A stretch of 64,000 bases of DNA from JADLGL01 sp963667605 (GTDB taxonomy: Bacteria; Pseudomonadota; Alphaproteobacteria; Rhizobiales; Kaistiaceae): contig CAXXUZ010000002.1 in the NCBI GenBank assembly GCA_963667605.2, forward strand, positions 124,001-188,000. The letters run 5' to 3'. The position numbers were made by a program, and so were the translations under genes. How positions within the stretch are numbered: position 1 is the stretch's first letter; each line of letters starts with the position of its first letter. Shown piece by piece: positions 8,042 through 16,187 of the stretch. Below the pieces are notes generated by a model. That model had not been told where the DNA came from and made no database searches. It was given only the letters and a program-made list of their open reading frames with translations.

Positions 8042-8137
8042 GGCCCTGGGGCGCCGGCGGCCGGACGGTCCAGCACAATCTAGGCGCCTTTACAGGTTCC
8101 CCATCGACTCGGACGTCCGGACCAGCTCACGTCAATA

Positions 8138-8716
8138 CTAGAACGGATTCCACGTCGGTTCCGCGGTGAATTTGAGATAACCAACACTGATTCCGAGGCG
8201 AGCGCCGAGCCCCGATACGATCGGCACGATCGTAACTCCGCCGCGGGTGAGAACCGTCATGCCCACGCCGCCGACGATATAGGCGGCGCCGTTGACGCCG
8301 AAAAAGCGATGATAAAGCGTATCGACCGACGGAAGATTATAGACCAGCATCATCGTCTGCGAGGCGTCGGCGCCGGCGTCGAAGCCGATCGACGGTCCCT
8401 GCCAATAGACGGGAAAGGCTCCGACATTCTGAGTGTAGAGCGTGCCTTCGCCATAACGCAGGCCGCCGATGAAGGCGCCACCGATGGTTTGGCCGAGGAT
8501 GTACCCATTGGGCAGGCCGAAACGGCTCACCGCCTCTTGGACAATGGTGGCGAGGTTTCCCGAGACCTGGCCGAAGAAATTATTCCCAGCATCGACCAAC
8601 TGATCGGTGGTGTACTGATTGTTCGCTTGTGCCGCGACCTTGCCCGAGGCAAGCCCTGACATCACAAGCGCCATCGCTAGCGCGCCAAGCCATTTTGAAA
8701 ATGCGGAGCGGATCAT
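8138..8716 (-). CDS. eipA: EipA/DUF1134 family exported protein
   Basis: 192 residues from ATG 8716 (MIRSAFSKWLGALAMALVMS), a clear Sec signal peptide with probable cleavage after KVAAQA. The body matches the DUF1134 family: GYILGQTIGGAFIGGLRYGE, NVGAFPVYWQGPSIGFDAG, then MMLVYNLPSVDTLYHRFFGV and a C-terminal small beta barrel. In Brucella, EipA is a periplasmic protein whose expression is under CtrA and which supports envelope integrity. Its location beside chpT and near ctrA agrees with that. A longer upstream frame lacks a signal peptide and is rejected. Confidence 0.8.
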   Translation of the reverse strand: MIRSAFSKWLGALAMALVMSGLASGKVAAQANNQYTTDQLVDAGNNFFGQVSGNLATIVQEAVSRFGLPNGYILGQTIGGAFIGGLRYGEGTLYTQNVGAFPVYWQGPSIGFDAGADASQTMMLVYNLPSVDTLYHRFFGVNGAAYIVGGVGMTVLTRGGVTIVPIVSGLGARLGISVGYLKFTAEPTWNPF

Positions 8717-8916
8717 CGATCGGTTCCTTCTCGAGCCGGCGTGGAGTTTCCATGATTCGGCCGCTCGAATCAGCGTTTCACTCTCAGCGGAGCTTAGGAC
8801 AATCCTGTGACGTCGTCGAACGACGCTTGCTGTTGGCAGGATTTGCGATCGCATGTATCCGGTCGGACTCACGTTAGGCGTGATTCGGACCGATCTTGAG
8901 GGGGTGACCAAGCGGC

Positions 8917-9561
8917 ATGGCCGAGGCGATTGAATTGGAGGCGCATGACCTGGCGGCGCTGCTGTGCAGCCGAGTGTGCCACGACATTATTTCACCAGTC
9001 GGCGCGATCACTAACGGCCTGGAGGTGTTGGAGGAGGAAGACAATGAAGAGAAGAAGGGGGTAGCCTTCGATCTCATTCGTAAAAGCGCATACCAGGCCC
9101 TGGCTAAGCTACAATTTGCCCGCCTTGCTTTCGGTGCGGCGGGATCGGCCGGAGCCGAAATTGATCTGGCCGATGCCGAGAAGGTTGCTCGTGGCCTGAT
9201 GGCCGGCGAGAAGGCAGAGCTGTCCTGGGAAGCGCCACAGGCGTTGATGGCCAAGAACCGCGTCAAGCTGCTTCTCAACATGCTGTTGCTGGCCAATGGC
9301 GCGGTGCCGCGCGGCGGGGCGATCAAAGTCAGCGTGTCAGGCCCAGTTAATGCTCCGACGTTTCGGTTCGAATGCAGCGGTCCCAATTCGCGGCTGCCTT
9401 TGTCGCTGAAGCATCTGGCGGGCGAATCTGGCAGCGAGCCGATCGATGCACATGCCGTCCAACCTTATTACGCTGGACTTCTCGCTCGCCTCTGCCGGAT
9501 GCGAGTGGCCGGTACGGCCGCGGGCGAAATTATTGTGATAACTGCCCGTCAGGTGGCCTGA
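8917..9561 (+). CDS. chpT: Histidine phosphotransferase ChpT
   Basis: 214 residues. The N-terminal DHp-like helix contains CSRVCHDIISPVGAITNGLE with the phospho-accepting His at residue 22, which is the ChpT signature. The C-terminal part is a degenerate ATPase-like fold without nucleotide-binding boxes, as expected for ChpT. It relays phosphate from the CckA hybrid kinase to CtrA and CpdR, controlling the cell cycle. ctrA is about 2.4 kb away on the opposite strand. It heads a plus-strand run of signalling genes: CheA-like ATPase, CheY-like receiver and a degenerate receiver. Confidence 0.9.
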   Translation: MAEAIELEAHDLAALLCSRVCHDIISPVGAITNGLEVLEEEDNEEKKGVAFDLIRKSAYQALAKLQFARLAFGAAGSAGAEIDLADAEKVARGLMAGEKAELSWEAPQALMAKNRVKLLLNMLLLANGAVPRGGAIKVSVSGPVNAPTFRFECSGPNSRLPLSLKHLAGESGSEPIDAHAVQPYYAGLLARLCRMRVAGTAAGEIIVITARQVA

Positions 9562-9687
9562 TACCCAACTTCAACCCGCCTGATTTTAGCCTCTCTTAAC
9601 CAATCCAGACGATCTTGGCACGGTAGGTAGCCATTGCCGGCTGCCGCGGTGTTGCGCAATGCGATGCCCATTGATCGGTGGAGTGTC

Positions 9688-10371
9688 ATGGCGGTGGAGT
9701 TCAATGGATTTGATCGAGCTGCGGCGATAGCGCCAGCGAGGCTCTGGTCCTTGCCGGCGGCGCTGGAGCATCTCAAGGGTTTTGTTTCAGATCACGCGGG
9801 CCAAGCGGGCAAGGGCGCGTCGCTCAGCGTGGCGTGCTCGGCGATCCTTGTGCGCCCTGAGCTGATCGATGCGACGATCCCGGCAATTGTGCAATTGCTC
9901 CGCAATGCCATCGAACATGGGATAGAGCGGCCGATGGACCGACTGACCGCCGGCAAGCCGCTTGGCGGAATGTTGAGTATTGCCGTGGCCGCCAATGGCG
10001 AGAACATCGACTTTTCGGTCAGGAATGATGGCGCCCGGATCGACCCGGCCAAAGTCGCCGAAGCAGCAATTGCCGCCGGGGAGGCGACCCAGGATGAGGT
10101 CGAGGCAATGTCTGCCGAGACAAAGCAAGTGCTGATCTTTCGACGCGGTGTCACCACGGTCGCCAAAGATGCCCGCAGTCGCGGGTTCGGCTTGAAACGC
10201 GCCGCGGCCCGACTCAAGGCGGTCAAGGGGCGGATGACTCTGGTTTCAAAGCCGGGCGGGGGAACGATCTTTTCGGTCGTCGTCCCGACAGGTCTAAACG
10301 ATGAAATCGTTGTCCCTAGGAGGACCGATTTCGAGGTCGCCGAAGCCCTGACGATACCGAGCGCGAAGTGA
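9688..10371 (+). CDS. CheA-like ATPase domain protein (HATPase only)
   Basis: About 227 residues from ATG 9688, preceded by GGTGGAG. The ATP-lid fold is CheA type: N box QLLRNAIEHGIERP, G1-like FSVRNDGARIDP, and G2-like SRGFGLKRAAARLKAVKGRM followed by GGGTIFSVVVPTG. No Hpt domain with a phospho-accepting His and no CheW-like C-terminal domain are present, so this is a CheA cut down to its catalytic core (normal CheA exceeds 600 residues). A longer start at 9634 would be TTG and adds nothing recognisable. It could phosphorylate a separate Hpt protein; ChpT next door is a candidate only by position. Confidence 0.7.
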   Translation: MAVEFNGFDRAAAIAPARLWSLPAALEHLKGFVSDHAGQAGKGASLSVACSAILVRPELIDATIPAIVQLLRNAIEHGIERPMDRLTAGKPLGGMLSIAVAANGENIDFSVRNDGARIDPAKVAEAAIAAGEATQDEVEAMSAETKQVLIFRRGVTTVAKDARSRGFGLKRAAARLKAVKGRMTLVSKPGGGTIFSVVVPTGLNDEIVVPRRTDFEVAEALTIPSAK

Positions 10372-10375
10372 CGCC

Positions 10376-10741
10376 GTGCCGCATTTTCTAATCGCCGATG
10401 ACTCCAGTGTGATCCGCAAGGTGACCAGGCGGATCTGCGAGAATCTTGCCTTCAAAGTGTCGGAGGTGGAGGATGGCGAGCAGGCTTTGGGGGTCTGTCG
10501 GAGGGAAATGCCCGACGCCGTTATGGTTGATTCCCACATGCCGGTAATGGACGGGCTGGATTTCATCCGCGCCTTGAGGGGCATGAATGGGGGTAGGTCG
10601 CCGAAAGTCATCTTCTGCCTGACCGAATGTAATCTGGCGGACGTGGCGCGGGCAAAACGGGCCGGAGCAGACATCTATCTCCTGAAACCGTTCGACAAGG
10701 AATTAATCGAAGAAAAATTGCGGGAGATCGGACTGTTATGA
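10376..10741 (+). CDS. CheY-like single-domain response regulator
   Basis: 121 residues from GTG 10376, four bases after the previous stop. Acidic pair at residues 8-9 (IADDSS), phospho-accepting Asp at about residue 52 in VMVDSHMPVMDG, and LLKPFDKELIEEKL with the conserved Lys near the C-terminus. No output domain. The Thr/Ser switch position falls in CLTECN. All residues needed for phosphorylation are present, so it is probably active and served by the CheA-like ATPase or another kinase. Its TGA overlaps the next ATG. Confidence 0.85.
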   Translation: MPHFLIADDSSVIRKVTRRICENLAFKVSEVEDGEQALGVCRREMPDAVMVDSHMPVMDGLDFIRALRGMNGGRSPKVIFCLTECNLADVARAKRAGADIYLLKPFDKELIEEKLREIGLL

Positions 10742-11208
10742 GCGACCCCCTCGGCCGTCCGGCGGCGACCGGCGGCGAAAGACCGGTCCCGGTCACCGAT
10801 CCGGTTCGGGTGATGCTGGTAGACCCGGACATCGTCAGCGGTACCGAGCTCTGCCGCGCGATCGATATGGACCGGGAACTGGCAGTGGTGGGATTTTGCC
10901 GTAACCCGCGTCGCGCTAGGGAAGAGGCGGATCGATGCCAACCCGATTTGGTTGCGGTCCGGCTGGGGTTGGATGAGGAGCGCTGCTCGGCGGTGCTCGC
11001 CGATCTTGCCGTCGGTTCCGCCGAGCCGTGCGTAATCGTGCTCGGCCCCCCCGGCACCGGCACCCATGGCAGTGAAGCCGATCCGTCGCGAGATGCGCAA
11101 GTGATGAAGTCGCGAATCCGGGCGGTGGCGCAGGCGAATTTCGGCCTATCGCAAAAGGTTTCCGCTGCGACCCTGGCGCATTTGCCGCAGGGTATCCGGC
11201 TTAACTAA
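10738..11208 (+). CDS. Degenerate CheB-like receiver domain protein
   Basis: 156 residues. Residues 21-85 follow the start of CheB receivers: DPVRVMLVDPDIVSGTELCR, AVVGFCRNPRRAREEA, then QPDLVAVRLGLDEER. Where a receiver has the phospho-accepting Asp (DLVxLDxxMP), this has VAVRL, so phosphorylation is unlikely. The CheB methylesterase domain is absent. It overlaps the CheY-like gene by four bases. With the reduced CheA gene it suggests erosion of a cheA-W-Y-B-R cluster that, from memory, sits beside chpT in some Hyphomicrobiales. It could still be a binding module. Confidence 0.55.
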   Translation: MSDPLGRPAATGGERPVPVTDPVRVMLVDPDIVSGTELCRAIDMDRELAVVGFCRNPRRAREEADRCQPDLVAVRLGLDEERCSAVLADLAVGSAEPCVIVLGPPGTGTHGSEADPSRDAQVMKSRIRAVAQANFGLSQKVSAATLAHLPQGIRLN

Positions 11209-11324
11209 CCAGCGGATCATCGTCGCCGGACCAGACTGTCGCCGGTCCCTTTGCCGGGTCACGGCGAACATCGTCATCAATTGCTGATAGATCGGAATTG
11301 AGCAGGCAGTCGGCGAAGCAACCG

Positions 11325-11344
11325 GGCCCCGCAAAAGCGGGGCC
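11325..11344. terminator. Hairpin between convergent genes
   Basis: Perfect 8-bp stem GGCCCCGC/GCGGGGCC with an AAAA loop, between the end of the receiver-like gene and the end of ctrA. There is no long T-tract on either side, but position between convergent genes suits a bidirectional terminator. Confidence 0.5.
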
Positions 11345-11374
11345 AGTGAAACCTAATCCAGGGGACAAACCGCG

Positions 11375-12076
11375 TTAGGCGCTGGCCTTTAGTTCCTGAT
11401 CGTCGGGCTCGCGCAGCACATAGCCGCGGCCCCATACGGTCTCGATATAGTTCTCGCCGCCGGTGGCGGCTGCAAGCTTCTTTCTCAGCTTGCAGATGAA
11501 GACGTCGATGATCTTCAGCTCGGGCTCATCCATGCCGCCATAGAGGTGATTGAGGAACATCTCCTTGGTCAGTGTGGTGCCCTTGCGGAGGCTAAGGAGC
11601 TCCAGCATTTGGTATTCTTTGCCGGTGAGATGCACCCGTTGGCTACTCACCTCGACGGTCTTGGTGTCGAGATTGACCGACAATTCGGCGGTATTGATAA
11701 TCGATTGAGCATGCCCCTTGGAGCGACGGACGATGGCGTGGATGCGCGCCACCAGTTCGTCCTTGTGGAAGGGTTTGGTCATATAGTCATCGGCGCCGAA
11801 GCCGAGGCCGCGGACTTTGTCCTCAATGCCGGCGAGGCCGGAGAGGATGAGAATCGGCGTTTTCACCTTCGACACGCGCAGGGTGCGCAGTACCTCGTAG
11901 CCCGACATGTCCGGCAAGTTCAGATCGAGGAGGATGATGTCGTAGTCGTACAGCTTGCCGAGATCGACGCCCTCTTCGCCCAGGTCCGTAGTGTAGATGC
12001 TGAAGTCCTCCGACTTCAGCATCAGCTCGATGCTTTGTGCGGTGGCGCTGTCGTCCTCGATCAGAAGAACTCGCAT
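11375..12076 (-). CDS. ctrA: Cell-cycle response regulator CtrA
   Basis: 233 residues. The N-terminal receiver begins MRVLLIEDDSATAQSIELML with acidic residues at 8-9, phospho-accepting Asp at 51 (ILLDLNLPDMSGYEVL) and the switch Lys in YMTKPFHKDELVARI. The C-terminal OmpR-type winged helix includes LTGKEYQMLELLSLRKG and YIETVWGRGYVLREPD. CtrA binds TTAA-N7-TTAA sites, blocks replication initiation and activates division, flagellar and polar genes in alphaproteobacteria. The C-terminus ends in small residues (KASA), consistent with ClpXP recognition. Its upstream region holds a tandem duplication. sciP, whose product restrains CtrA, is at 29804. Confidence 0.95.
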   Translation of the reverse strand: MRVLLIEDDSATAQSIELMLKSEDFSIYTTDLGEEGVDLGKLYDYDIILLDLNLPDMSGYEVLRTLRVSKVKTPILILSGLAGIEDKVRGLGFGADDYMTKPFHKDELVARIHAIVRRSKGHAQSIINTAELSVNLDTKTVEVSSQRVHLTGKEYQMLELLSLRKGTTLTKEMFLNHLYGGMDEPELKIIDVFICKLRKKLAAATGGENYIETVWGRGYVLREPDDQELKASA

Positions 12077-12612
12077 ACCAATCCCCTCGATTGCCGACCC
12101 TGGTCTGACTCATTCCGGCCATCACGGCCGGCGCCAGGGGAGTGGATAACCCCGATTCGATACGCTAATGACACCTGGTTAACAGATACTGATTCCAGGG
12201 AAAACATCCCTCAGGTATCCTGTTGAAAAACCTAGCCATCGGTTTGAAGAAAACCGATGAATCCTAGTTAGCGCATCCTCGTTCAACACATTAGGATATC
12301 GATCTAACCGATTCATACGACTCGGCGATTTTATCATACGACTCGGCGATTTTAATTGCGTTTCGAACCGGTCGGTTTACCGGCCCTTAAGTCATTGGCG
12401 TTATGATTAACGCGAGACGTAAACGAAGCGTTACCAAACGCCGGATTCGGCCATGGATCGGTATATCGTGTGCAACAGCGTGCTTTTGTCTGTGGGTAAT
12501 GGCCGGGCAACGCATGTGAAAGCGTCCGCGGGGCAGAAGCGGCGGTCGCCGAGCCGCGTCGCGAGGGTCCAAATAGGCCGCGAAAGAAGCGATATCGGGG
12601 GAGCTGGGTGCC
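12077..12612. other. ctrA-fliJ intergenic region (regulatory)
   Basis: About 535 bases between the divergent ctrA and fliJ genes. It is AT-richer than its surroundings, has several TTAA/CTAA tetramers and a 21-bp tandem duplication at 12313-12354. I looked for TTAA-N7-TTAA CtrA boxes and found no good match. No RNA gene is visible. Both ctrA and fliJ promoters must lie here. Confidence 0.5.
12313..12354. repeat. Perfect 21-bp tandem duplication upstream of ctrA and fliJ
   Basis: Two identical 21-base units lie head to tail, 12313-12333 and 12334-12354, each containing CATACGACTCGGCGATTTTA preceded by T. About 240 bases upstream of the ctrA start and 260 bases upstream of the fliJ start. Two turns of helix per unit would place both copies on the same DNA face. 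It could be two copies of a protein site or a recent slippage event. Confidence 0.85.
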
Positions 12613-12990
12613 ATGAAATCGCGTGAGAGTGTCGTTCGCCTTAGGCGATTCCAGGTTGAGGATAAACGGCGGCAGGTGGAACAGATCGAGGGCATGATCG
12701 CCGAATTCGATCGGATGTCGGATGAACTGGAGGTGCAGATCAAATCCGAACAGGAGCGTACCGGAATTCATGACAGCAACCACTATGCTTATTCCACCTT
12801 CGCCAAGGCGGCGATGAAGCGCCGCGACAATCTGAGGGCGTCGGCCACAGAATTGCGAACGCAGCACGAAACGGCGGTTGCGGAACTCGATAATGTCCTT
12901 GAAGAGCTGACCAAGATGGAAATGCTCGCGGAGCGCGATCAGGAGCGGGAACAAGTAGCGGCCCATCACAAGAGCAACCAAGTCGCCTAG
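12613..12990 (+). CDS. fliJ: FliJ-like flagellar export chaperone
   Basis: 125 residues, almost wholly helical and predicted to be a coiled coil: SRESVVRLRRFQVEDKRRQV at the start, ERTGIHDSNHYAYSTFAKAA in the middle, KMEMLAERDQEREQ near the end. This matches alphaproteobacterial FliJ, a soluble component of the flagellar type III export ATPase (with FliI) that also escorts chaperones. A FliJ gene beside ctrA is a recurrent arrangement in the class. No fliI or other flagellar gene is in the window, so whether the organism has flagella cannot be judged here. Confidence 0.75.
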   Translation: MKSRESVVRLRRFQVEDKRRQVEQIEGMIAEFDRMSDELEVQIKSEQERTGIHDSNHYAYSTFAKAAMKRRDNLRASATELRTQHETAVAELDNVLEELTKMEMLAERDQEREQVAAHHKSNQVA

Positions 12991-13207
12991 GCCGCCAACG
13001 ATCCTGCCCCACAAAAGCAACTGCGGTATCTCTTATCCCCAGCCGATGCGGCCAGTGTTGCTCATTGCTGCCGGATGAGTAACTAAAGTAGCCGATATGC
13101 TTGTGATTTTCTGCGATCCGATTAGCACTCCCGAAAGGGTCGCCTGATAAGGACTCATGGGATCAAAGTCGCACGCCGCCGCTTACTTTCTGGCGAGGAA
13201 TACCGAC

Positions 13208-13579
13208 ATGCCCAAAACCGTGCTGGTGGTTGAGGACAATGAGCTGAATATGAAGCTCTTCCACGATCTCCTTGAGGCCAGCGGCTTCGATACCATTCAG
13301 ACTCGGAACGGGTTGGAGGCCATCGATCTTGCCCGCGAGTATCGACCGGACTTGATCTTAATGGACATCCAGCTGCCGGAGGTTTCCGGTCTGGAGGTGA
13401 CCAAATGGATCAAGGAAGACGACGATCTCCGCTCGATCCCGATCATCGCCGTTACCGCTTTCGCGATGAAGGGTGATGAAGAGCGAATTCGCCAAGGCGG
13501 GTGTGAGGCCTATCTGTCGAAGCCGATCTCGGTCGGGAAATTCATCGAGACCGTCAAGGCTTATATCGGCGAAGGCTGA
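13208..13579 (+). CDS. divK: Single-domain response regulator DivK
   Basis: 123 residues from ATG 13208 (MPKTVLVVEDNELNMKLFHD), with GAGGAA nine bases upstream; a 17-codon longer frame lacks support. Acidic residues at 9-10, phospho-accepting Asp at 53 (LILMDIQLPEVSGLEV), Thr in IIAVTAFAMKGDEE and Lys in YLSKPISVGKFIETV. DivK is phosphorylated by DivJ and dephosphorylated by PleC, and acts on CckA through DivL, so lowering CtrA activity. It is followed after three bases by pleD, the conserved divK-pleD operon of alphaproteobacteria. Confidence 0.93.
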   Translation: MPKTVLVVEDNELNMKLFHDLLEASGFDTIQTRNGLEAIDLAREYRPDLILMDIQLPEVSGLEVTKWIKEDDDLRSIPIIAVTAFAMKGDEERIRQGGCEAYLSKPISVGKFIETVKAYIGEG

Positions 13580-13582
13580 TCG

Positions 13583-14941
13583 ATGAGCGCGCGGATTCTA
13601 GTGGTCGATGACGTTCCGGCTAATGTGAAGCTGCTGGAGGCGCGCCTCAACGCCGAATATTTTGAGGTCGTTGTCGCCACCAACGGGCCGCAAGCGCTTG
13701 AGCTTTGCCGCAAGGGTCTTTGCGACGTCGTGCTCCTCGACGTGATGATGCCGGGAATGGACGGCCTGGAGGTTTGCCGTCGTCTGAAAGCCGATCCGGC
13801 GACGATGCACTTGCCAGTGATCATGGTCACGGCGCTCGACAGTTCAGCTGATCGGGTGGCCGGCCTTGAGGCCGGTGCTGACGATTTCCTGACCAAACCG
13901 GTCAAGGATTTGGCCCTTACGTCGCGGGTGCGCAGCCTTGCCCGTCTGAAAATGCTGGCAGATGAGCTCGGTGCGAGGGCAGCTTCCAGCCCGATCGACA
14001 TCGAGGCAAAGGCGATTGAGGATTCGCCGTCGGGCGAGATAATACTGGTCGACGACCGGCCGTCATCGAGCGAAAGAATTGTCGCCAGCCTGTCGCGGTA
14101 TCACACCGTGCTGGTCGAGCCGGTCCCTCAGGAGGCGCTGCTCAAAGCGGCCGAGCTCGATTTCGATCTTGCGATGGTCAGCCTTGACTTGTCCGAACAT
14201 GACGGATTGCGTCTTTGCTCCCAACTCCGCTCGCTGGAACGGACGCGAGCTCTTCCGATCCTAGCGCTCGACCGTCCGGATTCGGATGAACGGCTGATGC
14301 GGGCGCTCGATCTCGGGGTCAACGATTATATCGTGCAGCCGATCGATCGAAACGAGCTTCAAGCACGGGTCAGGACGCTTATCCGCCGCAAACGCTATTC
14401 TGATCGGCTGCGCGACAATGTTCAGCTTACCATGGAGATGGCCATCACCGACAGCCTCACCGGGCTTCATAATCGCCGCTATCTCGAACGTCATTTGGCA
14501 ATATTGGTAGACCAAGCGACCAGCCGTGGCCGGCCGTTGTCTCTGTTGCTCATCGATATCGATCATTTCAAGCGGATCAACGATACCTACGGCCATCTTG
14601 CCGGTGACAAAGTGCTGGTCGAGTTTGCTCGCCGAGTGCGAGCCGCTGTGCGCGGGATCGATCTTGCCGGCCGGTTCGGCGGCGAAGAATTCGTTGTGGC
14701 GATGCCCGACACCGATGCGGCGCTTGGCTACTCAGTTGGGGATCGCATTCGTACCCTGATTTCCGCCGAGCCCTTCAGGATCGCGGAGGGGTCGCAGCCG
14801 ATCATGGTGACGGTGAGCGTTGGCGTTAGCAGCATCGAAGATCCGTCAGACTCGCCGACCAGCCTGTTGGCGCGAGCCGACACGGCCCTTTACGAGGCCA
14901 AACGCGCCGGGCGGAACCGTGTTGCGGCTGCCGCAGCCTAG
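13583..14941 (+). CDS. pleD: Diguanylate cyclase response regulator PleD
   Basis: 452 residues in the PleD layout: receiver 1 (residues 1-120, Asp 53 in VVLLDVMMPGMDGLEV), an adaptor receiver 2 (about 150-285, where DLAMVSLDLSEHDG keeps Asp but the region is diverged) and a GGDEF domain (about 290-452) with DSLTGLHNRRYLERHL, FGGEEFVVAMPD and an allosteric I-site RGID five residues before GGEEF. It makes cyclic di-GMP on phosphorylation and dimerisation and drives the motile-to-sessile switch. Co-transcribed with divK. All catalytic and inhibitory residues are present. Confidence 0.95.
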   Translation: MSARILVVDDVPANVKLLEARLNAEYFEVVVATNGPQALELCRKGLCDVVLLDVMMPGMDGLEVCRRLKADPATMHLPVIMVTALDSSADRVAGLEAGADDFLTKPVKDLALTSRVRSLARLKMLADELGARAASSPIDIEAKAIEDSPSGEIILVDDRPSSSERIVASLSRYHTVLVEPVPQEALLKAAELDFDLAMVSLDLSEHDGLRLCSQLRSLERTRALPILALDRPDSDERLMRALDLGVNDYIVQPIDRNELQARVRTLIRRKRYSDRLRDNVQLTMEMAITDSLTGLHNRRYLERHLAILVDQATSRGRPLSLLLIDIDHFKRINDTYGHLAGDKVLVEFARRVRAAVRGIDLAGRFGGEEFVVAMPDTDAALGYSVGDRIRTLISAEPFRIAEGSQPIMVTVSVGVSSIEDPSDSPTSLLARADTALYEAKRAGRNRVAAAAA

Positions 14942-15006
14942 CCTTCGCTGGATCCGCAACCGAAGATAGCGACCGCGTCACCTGCTCGGTTTAAGGTTAA
15001 CGCTTT

Positions 15007-15023
15007 ACGACACCGTCGTTTTT
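15007..15023 (+). terminator. Small intrinsic terminator after pleD
   Basis: ACGAC-ACC-GTCGT stem-loop followed by TTTT, 66 bases after the pleD stop. The stem is only five pairs, so it is weak. Confidence 0.4.
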
Positions 15024-15198
15024 CCGCCTCTGCGACTGGTGGCCCCGGTTGATTTCCCTAAATGGAAGGTTAAAGTTCCCTCGCAATTTGGAGGGAATGC
15101 TTTCCGGTCTCGCCAATCTGCGTACCGTAACAAGCGATACATTGAATGCCCTACGGAATGCTCAGGTCCGCCGCATCTCCTGGGTCCGTGGGGTGGGC

Positions 15199-15250
15199 CC
15201 GGCCCAGAACGGATTGAGTGGCCTCCTCGTATAGATCCGTTCTGGGCCGG
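15199..15250. repeat. 16-bp inverted repeat between pleD and rpmG
   Basis: CCGGCCCAGAACGGAT at 15199-15214 and its exact reverse complement at 15235-15250 are separated by 20 bases. No T-tract follows on either strand, so it is not an ordinary terminator. The 14942-15325 stretch otherwise holds only the two terminators; the hairpin could be a protein site, a small RNA element or an old mobile-element end. Confidence 0.7.
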
Positions 15251-15270
15251 CCACATTTCGCTTTCATCGC

Positions 15271-15295
15271 AAAAAAAACACCGCCGAGGCGATGT
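15271..15295 (-). terminator. Intrinsic terminator of rpmG
   Basis: On the minus strand, ACATCGC-CTCG-GCGGTGT (seven pairs, one G-T) is followed by eight T residues, about 30 bases after the rpmG stop. Confidence 0.75.
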
Positions 15296-15325
15296 CTTCT
15301 CCAGCCCGTCTTGGTGCCTTGACGG

Positions 15326-15493
15326 CTATTTGATTTTCGCCTCGCGGAACTCAACATGCTTGCGAGCGACCGGATCGTATTTCATCATGGACAACTTTTC
15401 GGTCTGCGTCCGCGAGTTCTTCTTGGTGACGTAAAAAAAGCCAGTGTCGGCTGAACTCACCAATTTGACCTTTATCGTTGTTGCCTTTGCCAT
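15326..15493 (-). CDS. rpmG: 50S ribosomal protein L33
   Basis: 55 residues: MAKATTIKVKLVSSADTGFF, then YVTKKNSRTQTEKLSMMKYD and a basic tail EFREAKIK. This is the proteobacterial L33 pattern without zinc cysteines. The start ATG at 15493 is the standard one; a longer frame upstream is spurious. L33 sits near the E site of the 50S subunit. Downstream of pleD in convergent orientation, followed by a good terminator. Confidence 0.95.
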   Translation of the reverse strand: MAKATTIKVKLVSSADTGFFYVTKKNSRTQTEKLSMMKYDPVARKHVEFREAKIK

Positions 15494-15598
15494 GAAGAAA
15501 TCTCCTGTGGCGCAGCGCCACCGACCCCAGAATGGGAGCGAGATAACTAACAACCGCGCGACCAAAGTCAAGGCTGGCACTGCTGGACGCCGACGCTA

Positions 15599-16003
15599 TC
15601 AGTCTTTGACCGATGTGCTTTCCAAGCGCGTTGGTCCGAACTCGTCTGGAGATGCCGAGCCCCCTCCATTGGACTGATCGAAACCGTCCATTCTGAGTGC
15701 CCATTGCAAGCCGACGATGGCCCCCTTCATCATCGGCAGAAGCGTTAGGCAAAGCAACACCGTGAGCGGCAGCCAAATCGCCAGATGCACGAAAACGGCC
15801 AGCGGCCAACGGGTCTCGACGAATAGGATCAGCGGGACGATGATGTGTCCCGCGACCACGATGGTCAGATAGGGAGGCGCATCATCGGCGCGATGATGGC
15901 TAAGGTCCTCGCCGCAGACGGGGCAATTCGGGGTCACCTTGAGATAGCGGACAAGGATCCGTCCACGCCCGCAATTGGGGCAGCGCTTTCTAAAGCCAGG
16001 CAT
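15599..16003 (-). CDS. DUF983 membrane protein with zinc-ribbon N-terminus
   Basis: 134 residues. The start CPNCGRGRILVRYLKVTPNC, then PVCGEDL, gives two CxxC pairs, a zinc ribbon. Two hydrophobic segments follow (YLTIVVAGHIIVPLILFVE and LAIWLPLTVLLCLTLLPMM), the DUF983 plan. Function is not established. It regularly lies between rnr and rpmG in Hyphomicrobiales, which supports the call. The C-terminal 30 residues are polar and probably disordered. Confidence 0.85.
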   Translation of the reverse strand: MPGFRKRCPNCGRGRILVRYLKVTPNCPVCGEDLSHHRADDAPPYLTIVVAGHIIVPLILFVETRWPLAVFVHLAIWLPLTVLLCLTLLPMMKGAIVGLQWALRMDGFDQSNGGGSASPDEFGPTRLESTSVKD

Positions 16004-16187
16004 CAGCGCCTGACGAACGGGCCGCCGAGGTGGCGCCGGTATCGGAGTGAAAGGCGTCGGGCCAGCAGGGGGCCGGGTCAGGAGTCATAACGGGGCTTCC
16101 GTCGCAGTGCCGCTCCGACGGCTAAGCGGCTAACCCTAAGATCAAGCCCCGGTCGCGGCCAATGCGGCGGATCGGCGCTGCGACGTG

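Noticed and set aside
12160..12300. CtrA self-binding sites in the ctrA promoter
   Set aside because: I found several TTAA/CTAA tetramers but none with the N7 spacing.
12352..13020. 222-codon minus-strand frame covering fliJ
   Set aside because: It is the antisense shadow of fliJ; Phe/His/Arg-rich without family features.
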